A DNA stretch of 21,277 nucleotides, taken from Chloroflexota bacterium (lineage in GTDB: Bacteria > Chloroflexota > Dehalococcoidia > Lucifugimonadales > Australimonadaceae). This document shows positions 1 to 7,344 of this stretch, one piece after another. The notes below the pieces were generated by a model. The model had not been told where the DNA came from. It was given only the letters and a program-made list of their open reading frames with translations, and did no database searches. Location: NCBI GenBank assembly GCA_026713505.1, contig JAPOOH010000074.1, positions 1-21,277 of the forward strand. Reading direction: 5' to 3'. How positions within the stretch are numbered: the stretch's first letter is position 1; every line of letters starts with the position of its first letter. A program made the translations under genes and the position numbers.

Positions 1-182
1 CCGATCGACCTCGCGATGCTGCGCGCCAGCATAGTCTTGCCTACTCCGGGCACGTCTTCTATGAGGAGGTGACCGCGGCACATCAGCGCCATCACGGCCA
101 GCCGCTCCTCTTCTCCCTTGCCCAGGATCACTTTGCCTAGGTTGTCGAGCAGCCTTTCGGCGATACCCCTTGCCGCGTCCAT
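1..182 (-). CDS. MoxR-family AAA+ ATPase, N-terminal part (runs off the window)
   Basis: The reverse strand from ATG at 182 reads a short N-terminal helix (GIAERLLDNLGKVILGK), then GHLLIEDVPGVGKTMLARS with the Walker A GVGKT. This arrangement is the signature of MoxR-type AAA+ ATPases, which act as chaperones in assembling or metal-loading partner complexes, often with VWA-domain proteins. Only about 60 residues are present; Walker B and the sensor regions lie outside the window. A TTG two codons upstream (186-188) could also be the start. The gene is divergent from the tetrapyrrole cluster. Its cellular target cannot be told from this fragment. Confidence 0.85.
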   Translation of the reverse strand, partial: MDAARGIAERLLDNLGKVILGKGEEERLAVMALMCRGHLLIEDVPGVGKTMLARSIARSI

Positions 183-367
183 ATTCAAGTCGTGCCCGGA
201 AACTACCAATGCTCCGCTCCTCGGGAACTGTCTCTTTGTGCATGGGATGTATAGAGCACATGGCAGGGCGCGTCAAACCTTGAGTGGGATATGCCTGAGA
301 GTCAGCCGTGCGCGAGGAAGGCCGGTGCTGTACGCTAATGCATTGAGAACGATTGCAGAGGCTCTGC
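183..367. promoter_or_regulatory. Divergent intergenic region between the moxR-like gene and the tetrapyrrole cluster
   Basis: This 185-bp gap must carry promoters for both directions. Visible elements are TATAGA at 250-255, a possible plus-strand -10 without a clear -35, and TGTGC (237-241) with GCACA (256-260) as inverted half-sites 14 nt apart. A 13-nt palindrome GCAGAGGCTCTGC (355-367) abuts the proposed TTG start of the first plus-strand gene and contains its ribosome binding site. No riboswitch or T-box architecture was recognised. Confidence 0.35.
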
Positions 368-1042
368 TTGACGGACTACTACCCTGCATATTTGAACATC
401 ACCGGGCGGCGCGTGGTCGTCATCGGCGGGGGTGAGGTGGCCGACCGGAAGACGGCGCAACTGCTTGCGTCCGGTGCGGACGTAACGCTCGTCAGCCCCA
501 ACGCGACGCCGGAGTTGGAACGTCTCGCTTCGGAGGGACGCGTACGCTGGATACGGCGTGCATACGCCACGGGCGACCTCGCGGGAGCATGGCTGGCGGT
601 AGCGGCCACTGACGACCCTGCTGTGCAACGCAGCATTCATGCGGAAGCGGAGCGGGAGAAGACGCTGTTGAATGTGGTGGATGTCGTGGAGTTGTGCGGG
701 TTCATCGCTCCATCCATCGTGCAGCGCGGCCCGGTAACGATAGCCGTTTCCACGGGCGGGGCGAGTCCGGCGCTTGCACGGAAGGTGCGCGAACTGATCG
801 ACGGTACCCAGAACCCTCCACACTATGATCACGACACGTTCTGCCGGTGCATCGAATGGGCGGACGCGGCAGATACGCTCGCGGATGTTCGGGCGGAACT
901 GAAGGCAGCCGGCAGGGTTGCGACGCCAGATGCGTGGCAGGACGCGATGGACGAGCAACTGCTGGGCCTGGTCCGTGCGGGTAAGAGGGGCGAAGCGAAA
1001 CAGCGGCTACGCGCAGCCCTGCTTACGGGTGGGGAGACGTAG
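368..1042 (+). CDS. Precorrin-2 dehydrogenase / sirohydrochlorin synthase (CysG N-terminal domain, SirC/Met8-like)
   Basis: The protein is about 224 residues and carries out NAD-dependent oxidation of precorrin-2 to sirohydrochlorin. Some family members also insert iron to make siroheme. The N-terminus YYPAYLNITGRR followed by the dinucleotide-binding GGGEVADRK (residues 20-28) is diagnostic, as is the later STGGASPALARKVREL. No ATG lies in frame. TTG at 368 is preferred because AGAGG ends 6 nt before it and the protein then begins at the conserved MTDYYP; TTG 353 is the alternative. The stop is 4 nt before hemA, so the two are co-transcribed. Its substrate comes from the CobA domain encoded three genes downstream. 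Whether it also has chelatase activity is not visible. Confidence 0.9.
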   Translation: MTDYYPAYLNITGRRVVVIGGGEVADRKTAQLLASGADVTLVSPNATPELERLASEGRVRWIRRAYATGDLAGAWLAVAATDDPAVQRSIHAEAEREKTLLNVVDVVELCGFIAPSIVQRGPVTIAVSTGGASPALARKVRELIDGTQNPPHYDHDTFCRCIEWADAADTLADVRAELKAAGRVATPDAWQDAMDEQLLGLVRAGKRGEAKQRLRAALLTGGET

Positions 1043-1046
1043 GGCG

Positions 1047-2294
1047 ATGCGCATCGTCATGACGGGCCTGAGCCATCACACCGCGCCGCTGGCAACACGG
1101 GAGCGGCTGAGCCTCACGAGCGAGACCCTGCCTGTAGCATTGGAGACGTTGCAGCGCCACGCGGGACACGGCGTCATCGTGGCTACCTGCAACCGAACGG
1201 AGATCTATACGCTCGCGCCGTCTTTCAAGGGCGGCAAGCATGCCATCGAGCGGTTCATCGAGGAACAGTTCGACGTGGACGTCGAGTCCGTCCGTGATCA
1301 CCTCTACACCTTGGAACAGGGTAACGCGGTGGCGCACCTCTTCCGGGTCGCTTCCGGACTCGACTCGCAGATCCTTGGGGAGTCGGAGGTGCTGGGACAG
1401 GTGCGGGACGCTTTCAGCGCTGCCCGGCAAGGAGGCGCTTCTGGCGGCGCTATGGCGCACTTGTTCCACAGCGCCCTCCGCACGGGCAAGCGCGCCCGGA
1501 CCGAGACGGCCATAGGGCGCAATGCGCTCTCCCTGAGCCGTGCGTGCATTGAGCTGGCACGTCGGGCTGTCGGTTCGCCGGACGGTAAGCGCGTGCTGGT
1601 GATTGGCGTGGGAGAAGCTTCACGCCTAGCTGGGTTGGCGCTGCGCGACTCTGGCGCAGCCAGCATCGTCATCGCCAATCGGACGCCCGCGAACGCAGCC
1701 GAACTCGCTCAAGAGCTGGATGCGGGAGTCGCACCGTTGGACAACCTCGCTTCGCTGCTGGCGCAGGCGGATCTGGCCGTGACCGCTACTGCCGCCCCGG
1801 ACTTCATCCTGTCTGCGTCACTGATCGAAGAGGCGATGCGGGCGCGCAATGGGAAGCCACTCGCAATCATGGACATGGCCGTTCCCCGCGACGTCGACCC
1901 AGCAGCCGGGGCGGTTCCTGGAATCCACGTTTACACGCTGGACGACGTGGAATCGCTGGCGGAAGCCAACCGGCAGCAGCGCGAGTCGGAGGCACGGCAC
2001 GTAGAGGCTATCGTCGCGGAGGAGACCGAGAGGTTTCGGCAGTGGTGGAAGGGGCGCGCCGTCACGCCGACCATCGCCGCGATACGCCACGAGGCCGAAC
2101 AGCTACGGGCCGCGGAATTCGCGCGGACCGTCGAGCGAATGGAAGGTCTGTCTGTGGAGGACGCCAGGCGCATCGAACAGATGACGAAGGCGCTGGTCAA
2201 GAAGCTCTTGCACCAGCCGACGGCGCACCTGCGCGAACGCAACGACGAGTCTGTAACACAGTCCGCCCGCCGACTCTTCGGGCTGGAAGAGTAG
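1047..2294 (+). CDS. hemA: Glutamyl-tRNA reductase
   Basis: This 415-residue enzyme reduces glutamyl-tRNA(Glu) to glutamate-1-semialdehyde with NADPH, the first committed step of C5-pathway tetrapyrrole synthesis. Visible signatures are SHHTAPLATRERL near the N-terminus, ATCNRTEIY carrying the thioester-forming cysteine (C48), GESEVLGQVRDAF, and GKRARTETAIG before the NADPH domain. The C-terminal dimerisation helices end in LRERNDESVTQSARRLFGLEE-type sequence. ATG 1047 is chosen because it begins the conserved MRIVMTGLSHH; the frame is open further upstream but overlaps the previous gene without similarity to the family. Length is normal. Its product is unstable and is normally channelled to HemL, whose gene lies about 5 kb downstream in the same cluster. 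Confidence 0.97.
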   Translation: MRIVMTGLSHHTAPLATRERLSLTSETLPVALETLQRHAGHGVIVATCNRTEIYTLAPSFKGGKHAIERFIEEQFDVDVESVRDHLYTLEQGNAVAHLFRVASGLDSQILGESEVLGQVRDAFSAARQGGASGGAMAHLFHSALRTGKRARTETAIGRNALSLSRACIELARRAVGSPDGKRVLVIGVGEASRLAGLALRDSGAASIVIANRTPANAAELAQELDAGVAPLDNLASLLAQADLAVTATAAPDFILSASLIEEAMRARNGKPLAIMDMAVPRDVDPAAGAVPGIHVYTLDDVESLAEANRQQRESEARHVEAIVAEETERFRQWWKGRAVTPTIAAIRHEAEQLRAAEFARTVERMEGLSVEDARRIEQMTKALVKKLLHQPTAHLRERNDESVTQSARRLFGLEE

Positions 2295-2304
2295 CGTACC
2301 GGCC

Positions 2305-3225
2305 ATGCCGCGCACGATCGTCATCGGCACACGCGGCAGCAGGCTGGCGCTTGTGCAGGCGCATGCCGTCGCAGACGCTCTCGCATCTGTCTCGCCAGAT
2401 AGGGACTTCCGTATCGAGCCCATCTCGTCGGCAGGCGACGAACAGCCCGACGCCGCGCTCGAGTCGCTGGGGCTGGGCGTGTTCACTTCCGCCATCGAAA
2501 AGGCGTTGCTCGATGGACGCATAGACGTTGCGGTGCACAGCCTGAAGGATCTGCCCACGAGTCAGCCCAGCGGGTTAACCGCCGTACCGGTGATGGAGCG
2601 GGAAGACCCCCGAGACGTGCTGATAGACCGCTGGAACGCTGGTCTGCTCGACCTGCCGGAGGGAGCCCGCATCGGTACGAGCAGCCCTCGCCGCGCCGCA
2701 CAGATTGCCCACGGACGGAGGGACATCCTCCTACTTCCGATCCGTGGAAACGTCGAGACTCGCATCAGGAAATCGGAGGGCCCGGACTATGATGGTGTCA
2801 TCGTAGCCGCAGCAGGCGTGGAGCGCCTTGGCTTGACGCAGCACATAGCGGAGCGCCTTTCCCCGCACGTATGCACCCCGGCGCCGGCACAGGGCGCGCT
2901 CGCTGCTGAAGCGCGCTCCGACGACAGCGTCATGCTCCGGCTGCTCGGGCGACTCGTCCATGAACCCACGAGGACCGCGGTTGAAGCGGAACGGTCCTTG
3001 CTGCGCGCCGCTGGAAGCGGTTGCCGCTTGCCGATGGGTGCGTTTGCGGAGGTGCATGAGGAGCAGGTGCGTCTGTTCGCGACCGTAACACCGCCCGACG
3101 GTTCAATGAGCTATCGGGTGGAGGTCACGGGCAACCTCGCCGAGCCTGACCTGCTGGGGATGGCCGCGTACCATGCGTTGCTGGAGCAGGGAGCATACGG
3201 TTTGCTGCGGGAGGCGGGCACATGA
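2305..3225 (+). CDS. hemC: Porphobilinogen deaminase (hydroxymethylbilane synthase)
   Basis: This 306-residue enzyme joins four porphobilinogens into hydroxymethylbilane. It shows IGTRGSRLALVQA at the N-terminus, VHSLKDLPT with the catalytic aspartate (D82), GTSSPRRAAQI, RGNVETRI, and GSGCRLPMGAFAE where C240 should hold the dipyrromethane cofactor. The start ATG 2305 lies 11 nt after hemA and has only a weak ribosome binding site, which suggests translation follows from hemA. Its stop overlaps the next start in an ATGA, indicating tight coupling to the CobA-HemD fusion that uses its product. Confidence 0.97.
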   Translation: MPRTIVIGTRGSRLALVQAHAVADALASVSPDRDFRIEPISSAGDEQPDAALESLGLGVFTSAIEKALLDGRIDVAVHSLKDLPTSQPSGLTAVPVMEREDPRDVLIDRWNAGLLDLPEGARIGTSSPRRAAQIAHGRRDILLLPIRGNVETRIRKSEGPDYDGVIVAAAGVERLGLTQHIAERLSPHVCTPAPAQGALAAEARSDDSVMLRLLGRLVHEPTRTAVEAERSLLRAAGSGCRLPMGAFAEVHEEQVRLFATVTPPDGSMSYRVEVTGNLAEPDLLGMAAYHALLEQGAYGLLREAGT

Positions 3226-4736
3226 CAGCAAGCGGCGCGGTCTACCTCGTTGGTGCGGGGCCGGGTGACCCCGGGCTCATCACAAAGAGGGGCGCAGAAC
3301 TGCTGCAGGAAGCGGACGTGGTGGTATATGACCGGCTCGTCTCTCCCGCTCTGCTCGCCCTGTCGCGGCACGCAGACCTCATCTATGTCGGCAAGGAGCC
3401 TGAAACGCCCGGCGAGTTCCAGTCGTTCATTAACCAGCAGTTGGCGGCTCATGCAAGGGACGGCAAGACAGTTGTCCGACTGAAAGGGGGCGACCCGTTC
3501 GTATTCGGCCGCGGCGGTGAGGAAGCGATGGCCCTGGCCGAGGCGGGAGTCCGGTTCGAGGTCGTCCCTGGTGTCACGTCTGCGATCGCAGTGCCTGCCT
3601 ATGCGGGTGTGCCTGTCACGCACCGGGACATAGCGGCGGCGTTCACGGTCGTGACTGGCTCGGAAGACCCCGCTAAGCCGGACCCCCAGGTGGACTGGAG
3701 GGCGCTCGCCAGGGTAGGTGGAACGCTAGTGGTGCTCATGGGTTGGCGGAGCCTGCCTGCCATCGTGCAGACCTTGATCGGAGAGGGTCGGTCACCGGAA
3801 ACACCAGTTTCTGTGACCCAGTGGGGCACGCTCCCGAACCAGCGCACTGTCAGCGGCACGCTGGCAGACATCGTGGGGAGAGGAGAGGCGGAAGGGATCA
3901 CCTCTCCGGTCGTAACGGTCATCGGTGAAACTGTTGCCTTGCGTCCTGCGATGCGCTGGTTTGACCGCACCCCGCTCTTCGGTAAACGCGTACTCGTCAC
4001 TCGTTCTCGCACGCAGGCAGGATCACTCAGTGCCATGTTGACTGCTCAGGGTGCTGATGCCGTCGAACTGCCAACGATAGCGGTGGAGCCACTGCCCGAT
4101 ACCTCGGCGCTTGACGCCGCCTTGGCGGACCTGGAGAGTTTCGACTGGGTCATATTCACGAGCACGAACGGCGTTGACGCAGTGTTCAGGCGTCTTGCCG
4201 CAGCCGGGAGGGATGCTAGGGCGTTCTCCCATGCCAGCGTAGCGGCCATCGGACCGGCAACGGCGGCGGCGCTCGCTGCTCGCGGAATCACGGCAGACCT
4301 CATGCCTGCTGCGTACACGTCGCGTTCCGTCGCTAGCTCGTTCGCAGCGTTGGAAGTTGGGGGCGCGCGGATGCTGTTGCCACGGGCGGACATCGCGCCG
4401 CCCATGCTTCCCGACGGACTTCGTCAGATGGGAGCGTTTGTGACGGACGTCAGCGCTTACCGCACCGCCGTGCCGCAGGAGGCCGCCACCGCAGCAAGGG
4501 AGACGCTCGCCTCTGGTACGATAGATGCGGTCACGTTCACGAGTTCCTCCACGGTGCGGAACCTCGTGGGCCTGCTCGGCAATGCCGCGCTCATCAACGA
4601 GAGCAAGGTGGTGTCTATAGGGCCGGTGACCAGCAAGACGGCGTCCGAGCTTGGCGTGCGAGTGGACAGAGAGGCGGCAGAGCATACCGTGCGCGGCGTA
4701 GCAGAAGCAGTGTTGGAGGTTCTGGGCGATGAGTGA
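3222..4736 (+). CDS. cobA-hemD: Fused uroporphyrinogen III C-methyltransferase / uroporphyrinogen III synthase
   Basis: This 504-residue protein joins two enzymes. Residues 1 to about 245 are an SAM-dependent uroporphyrinogen III methyltransferase, with VGAGPGDPGLIT near the start, LKGGDPFVFGRGGEE (87-101) and VPGVTSAIAVPAYAGVPVTHR-type sequence. It makes precorrin-2. Residues from about 249 on are uroporphyrinogen III synthase, starting GKRVLVTRSR and containing DWVIFTSTNGVDAVF and DAVTFTSSSTVRNLV. The HemD half makes the substrate for the CobA half, which feeds siroheme and cobalamin. Such fusions are known in Clostridia and Chloroflexi. The start overlaps the hemC stop and the end overlaps the hemB start by 8 nt, so translation is coupled on both sides. 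Confidence 0.96.
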   Translation: MTASGAVYLVGAGPGDPGLITKRGAELLQEADVVVYDRLVSPALLALSRHADLIYVGKEPETPGEFQSFINQQLAAHARDGKTVVRLKGGDPFVFGRGGEEAMALAEAGVRFEVVPGVTSAIAVPAYAGVPVTHRDIAAAFTVVTGSEDPAKPDPQVDWRALARVGGTLVVLMGWRSLPAIVQTLIGEGRSPETPVSVTQWGTLPNQRTVSGTLADIVGRGEAEGITSPVVTVIGETVALRPAMRWFDRTPLFGKRVLVTRSRTQAGSLSAMLTAQGADAVELPTIAVEPLPDTSALDAALADLESFDWVIFTSTNGVDAVFRRLAAAGRDARAFSHASVAAIGPATAAALAARGITADLMPAAYTSRSVASSFAALEVGGARMLLPRADIAPPMLPDGLRQMGAFVTDVSAYRTAVPQEAATAARETLASGTIDAVTFTSSSTVRNLVGLLGNAALINESKVVSIGPVTSKTASELGVRVDREAAEHTVRGVAEAVLEVLGDE

Positions 4737-5763
4737 ACTCCTGACTGGTCCGTCGGCTCGCTCCAGGGAAGCGGTCTTTCCTGCGGTTCGCCCCCGTAGG
4801 CTGCGGCGCACCGCCGCGCTGCGGGATCTTGTGCGGGAGACGTCTGTGGGCCCCGCGGACTTTGTCTATCCAATGTTCGTCACGCATGGGCGCGACGTTC
4901 GTGTGCCCATCGAACCGATGCCTGGACAGGCACAGTTGTCCATTGACAACTTGATCCGGGAAGCTGCGGAGGCGGTGCAGCTCGGCATCCGGGCCGTGTT
5001 GCTGTTCGGGCTGCCGCCGAACAAGGACGCGCTTGGCACCGGCGCATACGACCAGGACGGCATCATTCAGGAAGCCACGTCTGCATTGAAGCAGGCACTC
5101 CCCGGCGTGCTGGTCATCACAGACGTCTGCCTTTGCGAGTACACGGACCACGGCCACTGCGGTGTACTGCTCGACGACGGCACAGTAGCCAACGACGAGA
5201 CGCTTGAGCTGCTCTCACGCACGGCGGTATCGCATGCCGACGCGGGAGCGGACATTGTTGCTCCGTCCGCCATGATGGACGGGCAGGGGGGAGCGATCCG
5301 CGCCGCTCTCGACGCCGCCGGGCATGGCGATGTGCCGGTAATGGCTTACGCCTCCAAGATGGCGTCCGCCTTCTACGGGCCATTCCGCGCAGCAGCCGAT
5401 TCGGCCCCGCAGTCCGGTGACCGGAAGGCCTACCAGATGGACGGGGCGAATGCGCGGGAAGCGATGCGCGAGCTGCAGCAGGATGCGGCCGAAGGGGCCG
5501 ACATCCTCATGGTCAAGCCAGCGCTTGCGTACCTGGATGTTATTGCAAGGGCACGGGAGGCGTTCGACCTTCCCATCGCTGCGTACAACGTTTCCGGTGA
5601 GTACGCGATGCTCAGGGCAGCGGCGGCGAACGGCTGGTTGGACGAACGCTCCGCCATGCTGGAAACACTCACGAGCATCAAGCGCGCCGGGGCGGACATC
5701 ATCATCACGTACTTCGCCAAGGACGCCGCCCGGGCTACTGGTAGCGGGCGCATGATCCGATGA
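4729..5763 (+). CDS. hemB: Delta-aminolevulinic acid dehydratase (porphobilinogen synthase)
   Basis: This 344-residue enzyme condenses two 5-aminolevulinates into porphobilinogen. The two active-site lysines are visible: K210 in MAYASKMASAFYGPFR and K263 in LMVKPALAYLDV. The metal loop DVCLCEYTDHGHCG carries C134, C136 and C144, so this is a zinc-type enzyme rather than the magnesium type with aspartates. The N-terminus RPRRLRRTAALRDLVRET is typical. GGAGG at 4715-4719 lies 9 nt before ATG 4729, inside the end of cobA-hemD. The 3' end overlaps the next gene in an ATGA. Confidence 0.97.
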   Translation: MSELLTGPSARSREAVFPAVRPRRLRRTAALRDLVRETSVGPADFVYPMFVTHGRDVRVPIEPMPGQAQLSIDNLIREAAEAVQLGIRAVLLFGLPPNKDALGTGAYDQDGIIQEATSALKQALPGVLVITDVCLCEYTDHGHCGVLLDDGTVANDETLELLSRTAVSHADAGADIVAPSAMMDGQGGAIRAALDAAGHGDVPVMAYASKMASAFYGPFRAAADSAPQSGDRKAYQMDGANAREAMRELQQDAAEGADILMVKPALAYLDVIARAREAFDLPIAAYNVSGEYAMLRAAAANGWLDERSAMLETLTSIKRAGADIIITYFAKDAARATGSGRMIR

Positions 5764-6215
5764 CCGACACCAGCGCCAGGCAATACGTCGTCAACAGCCT
5801 TGTGGAACGGCACGCCGCCGTTTTTGAGCCTGTGGGTGGCTCCACAGACATCGACCTCGCCGTCAGAACGGGCGATGGGCAATACGTAGAGGTCATCGTT
5901 AGGGAATCTATGGCAGCGGAAGAGCCACGCTCGTTCACGATGCGGCGCTTTCGCCCGCGGCCTCATCTCTTCATCTTGTGCATCGCGCCGGGGCCTGAAG
6001 CGTGGCTGGTGCCTTCCACCGTGTTCGAGCGTTTTGCGACAGGCGCGCCCGGGGAGCCCGAATGGGCCCTCCAGTTCGATGCTCCACAGGACGAGCCGTT
6101 AAGCGAACGGCTATCCGTGTACCGCGAACGGTGGGCCCTGATTGCCAACTACGGCGAGTACCGCTCCACTTTGAACGACCCCTTGGCCTTGCGGGTCAGG
6201 ATCGCGATGTTATAA
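5760..6215 (+). CDS. Unknown protein, possible degenerate PD-(D/E)XK nuclease-like fold
   Basis: This 151-residue protein belongs to no family I can name firmly. Its start ATG overlaps the hemB stop (ATGA), so it is translated with the heme genes. The order of elements resembles small PD-(D/E)XK proteins: an N-terminal helix (ARQYVVNSLVERH), a strand ending in GGSTDIDLAV (D30, D32), a hairpin QYVEVIVRE (E44), a strand HLFILCIA, and AWLVPSTVFERF. The usual E-x-K lysine is missing; VEVIVRE stands there. It could therefore be an inactive or altered nuclease fold, or a binding domain. There is no signal peptide or membrane segment. Its stop codon lies inside the palindrome controlling the next cassette. 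The fold call is inference from pattern only. Confidence 0.55.
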   Translation: MTDTSARQYVVNSLVERHAAVFEPVGGSTDIDLAVRTGDGQYVEVIVRESMAAEEPRSFTMRRFRPRPHLFILCIAPGPEAWLVPSTVFERFATGAPGEPEWALQFDAPQDEPLSERLSVYRERWALIANYGEYRSTLNDPLALRVRIAML

Positions 6216-6231
6216 CATCTATGTATGTTAT
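6206..6231 (+). promoter_or_regulatory. Palindromic operator and probable promoter of the PIN cassette
   Basis: GATGTTATAACATC at 6206-6219 is a perfect 14-bp palindrome, and a further copy of its half-site ATGTTAT lies at 6225-6231. That gives three half-sites of alternating orientation in 26 bp of unusually AT-rich sequence. TTGCGG (6189-6194) and TATAAC (6211-6216) are 16 nt apart and could be -35 and -10 boxes, so a bound protein would block the promoter. The palindrome also covers the stop codon of the preceding gene. This layout is what autoregulated toxin-antitoxin operons show; the role is inferred. Confidence 0.6.
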
Positions 6232-6251
6232 GTACTTGAACGAGGATCGCG

Positions 6252-6842
6252 ATGACTGGCTTGCCTGAAACCAACATTAGAGTCGCTGATCAGGTGTGGA
6301 TTGCCTTGGCGCTGCTCACGTCCGAAGACCCCGCCCGAGACGGTTTCACGGGCAGTGAGGTACGGGAGAGGGTTCGGCAGGAATTCGGAGGCGTCCCGCC
6401 GGGTATCGTGACGCACATAGCTCAGCATTGCGTCGCAACGAAACCGGTAAGCCCCAGCAGGAACCGCATGATTACCAAGCGTGGCTCCCTCAATTCGCTC
6501 TACCGGGAGGGTGATTCGTGTCACCCGGACAGGATGGACGGCAAAGTCCATCCCAGGATGCAGGACCTCCCGCCTCGCTACCAAGGACTCCTTGCCTGGT
6601 ATCAGAACTCGTATGCAAACCAGATGAAGGCCTTCGGCCAGAATGCGGCGCTGCTGCAATACACTCCCACGGAAGGCAGTGGCTTGGGTGACATTGCAGC
6701 TCGCCATGACGAGTACCTTGCTGCCCCGGAGCGCGTCCAACCGTACCCGACGCGCACGTCCATGCCCTACATGGTGTATGCGGCCGAGGACCGGGTGCCG
6801 TTTGGGTCATCGTCGCCGGAAGAGGAGCAGGGGGCTGGGTGA
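6252..6842 (+). CDS. Putative antitoxin-like protein paired with a PIN-domain gene
   Basis: This 196-residue protein has no firmly named family; the pattern VWIALALL..HP/DP..DGFT..EV..R and GIVTHIAQHCVA..P.. with YR-like, LYREGD..HP and GK..P..DLPPRYQGLLAWY resembles the DUF7669-type domain as I recall it. The N-terminal 60 residues look like a winged-helix unit, which could bind the palindromes just upstream. The C-terminal 60 residues are polar and proline-rich, probably flexible, as in antitoxins that wrap their toxin. GAGG at 6242-6245 sits 6 nt before ATG 6252. Its stop overlaps the GTG start of the PIN gene (GTGA), the normal order for antitoxin then toxin. Antitoxin function is inferred from context. 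Confidence 0.6.
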   Translation: MTGLPETNIRVADQVWIALALLTSEDPARDGFTGSEVRERVRQEFGGVPPGIVTHIAQHCVATKPVSPSRNRMITKRGSLNSLYREGDSCHPDRMDGKVHPRMQDLPPRYQGLLAWYQNSYANQMKAFGQNAALLQYTPTEGSGLGDIAARHDEYLAAPERVQPYPTRTSMPYMVYAAEDRVPFGSSSPEEEQGAG

Positions 6843-7282
6843 CCACCAGATCCGACAGGTTCTTCTTCGTTGACACCTCAGCCTTCTATGCCCGGCTCGA
6901 CCGAAGCGATCAGTGGCATCAGCGCGCCGTCCTGGGCTTCCTGGAGTTGGCGCGGCGGAATGCCATCTTGGTGACCAGCAACCTCGTGGTTGCGGAGACC
7001 CATAACCTCGCTTGGCAGCGCCTGGGCTTTCAAGTCGCACGGGACTGGCTCGCCCTGCTGGCTGACTTCAACGTGCGATTCCAGACATCAGAGGAGCACC
7101 AGCGCACCGAGCAGGTCCTGCGTTCTCCGATCGGCCCCCACCTCTCCTATGTCGATGCAGCGTCGATCGTGGTGATGGAGGCCGTGTCGCTGTCGACTAT
7201 CTTCTCCTTCGACAGCGACTTCGCGCTTGCGGGCTTTTCGTTGTATCCAGGCCAGACCTCGCCGGTCCGACGGCGACAGTAG
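6839..7282 (+). CDS. PIN-domain protein, VapC-like ribonuclease toxin
   Basis: This 147-residue protein shows the acidic residues of a PIN nuclease in the usual order: FFVDTSAF (D12), LVVAETHNL (E53), LSYVDAASIVVM (D106) and FSFDSDFAL (D125/D127). PIN toxins of the VapC type cut tRNA or rRNA with Mg2+ and are neutralised by a small partner. Translation starts at GTG 6839 inside the stop of the preceding gene, with a GGAG-like ribosome binding site. All catalytic positions are present, so the enzyme should be active. It sits between hemB and hemL, which are otherwise parts of one pathway, suggesting that the pair was inserted there. Confidence 0.85.
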   Translation: MTTRSDRFFFVDTSAFYARLDRSDQWHQRAVLGFLELARRNAILVTSNLVVAETHNLAWQRLGFQVARDWLALLADFNVRFQTSEEHQRTEQVLRSPIGPHLSYVDAASIVVMEAVSLSTIFSFDSDFALAGFSLYPGQTSPVRRRQ

Positions 7283-7344
7283 GTCCGTGGCTGCTTCAGT
7301 GGCCGGCACCAGGATGAAATCTCTGAGGATAGGACAGTTACGGC

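Noticed and set aside
183..367. T-box, cobalamin or TPP riboswitch upstream of the tetrapyrrole cluster
   Set aside because: No conserved T-box sequence, B12 box or TPP core was found; CTGAGAG alone is too short to support one.
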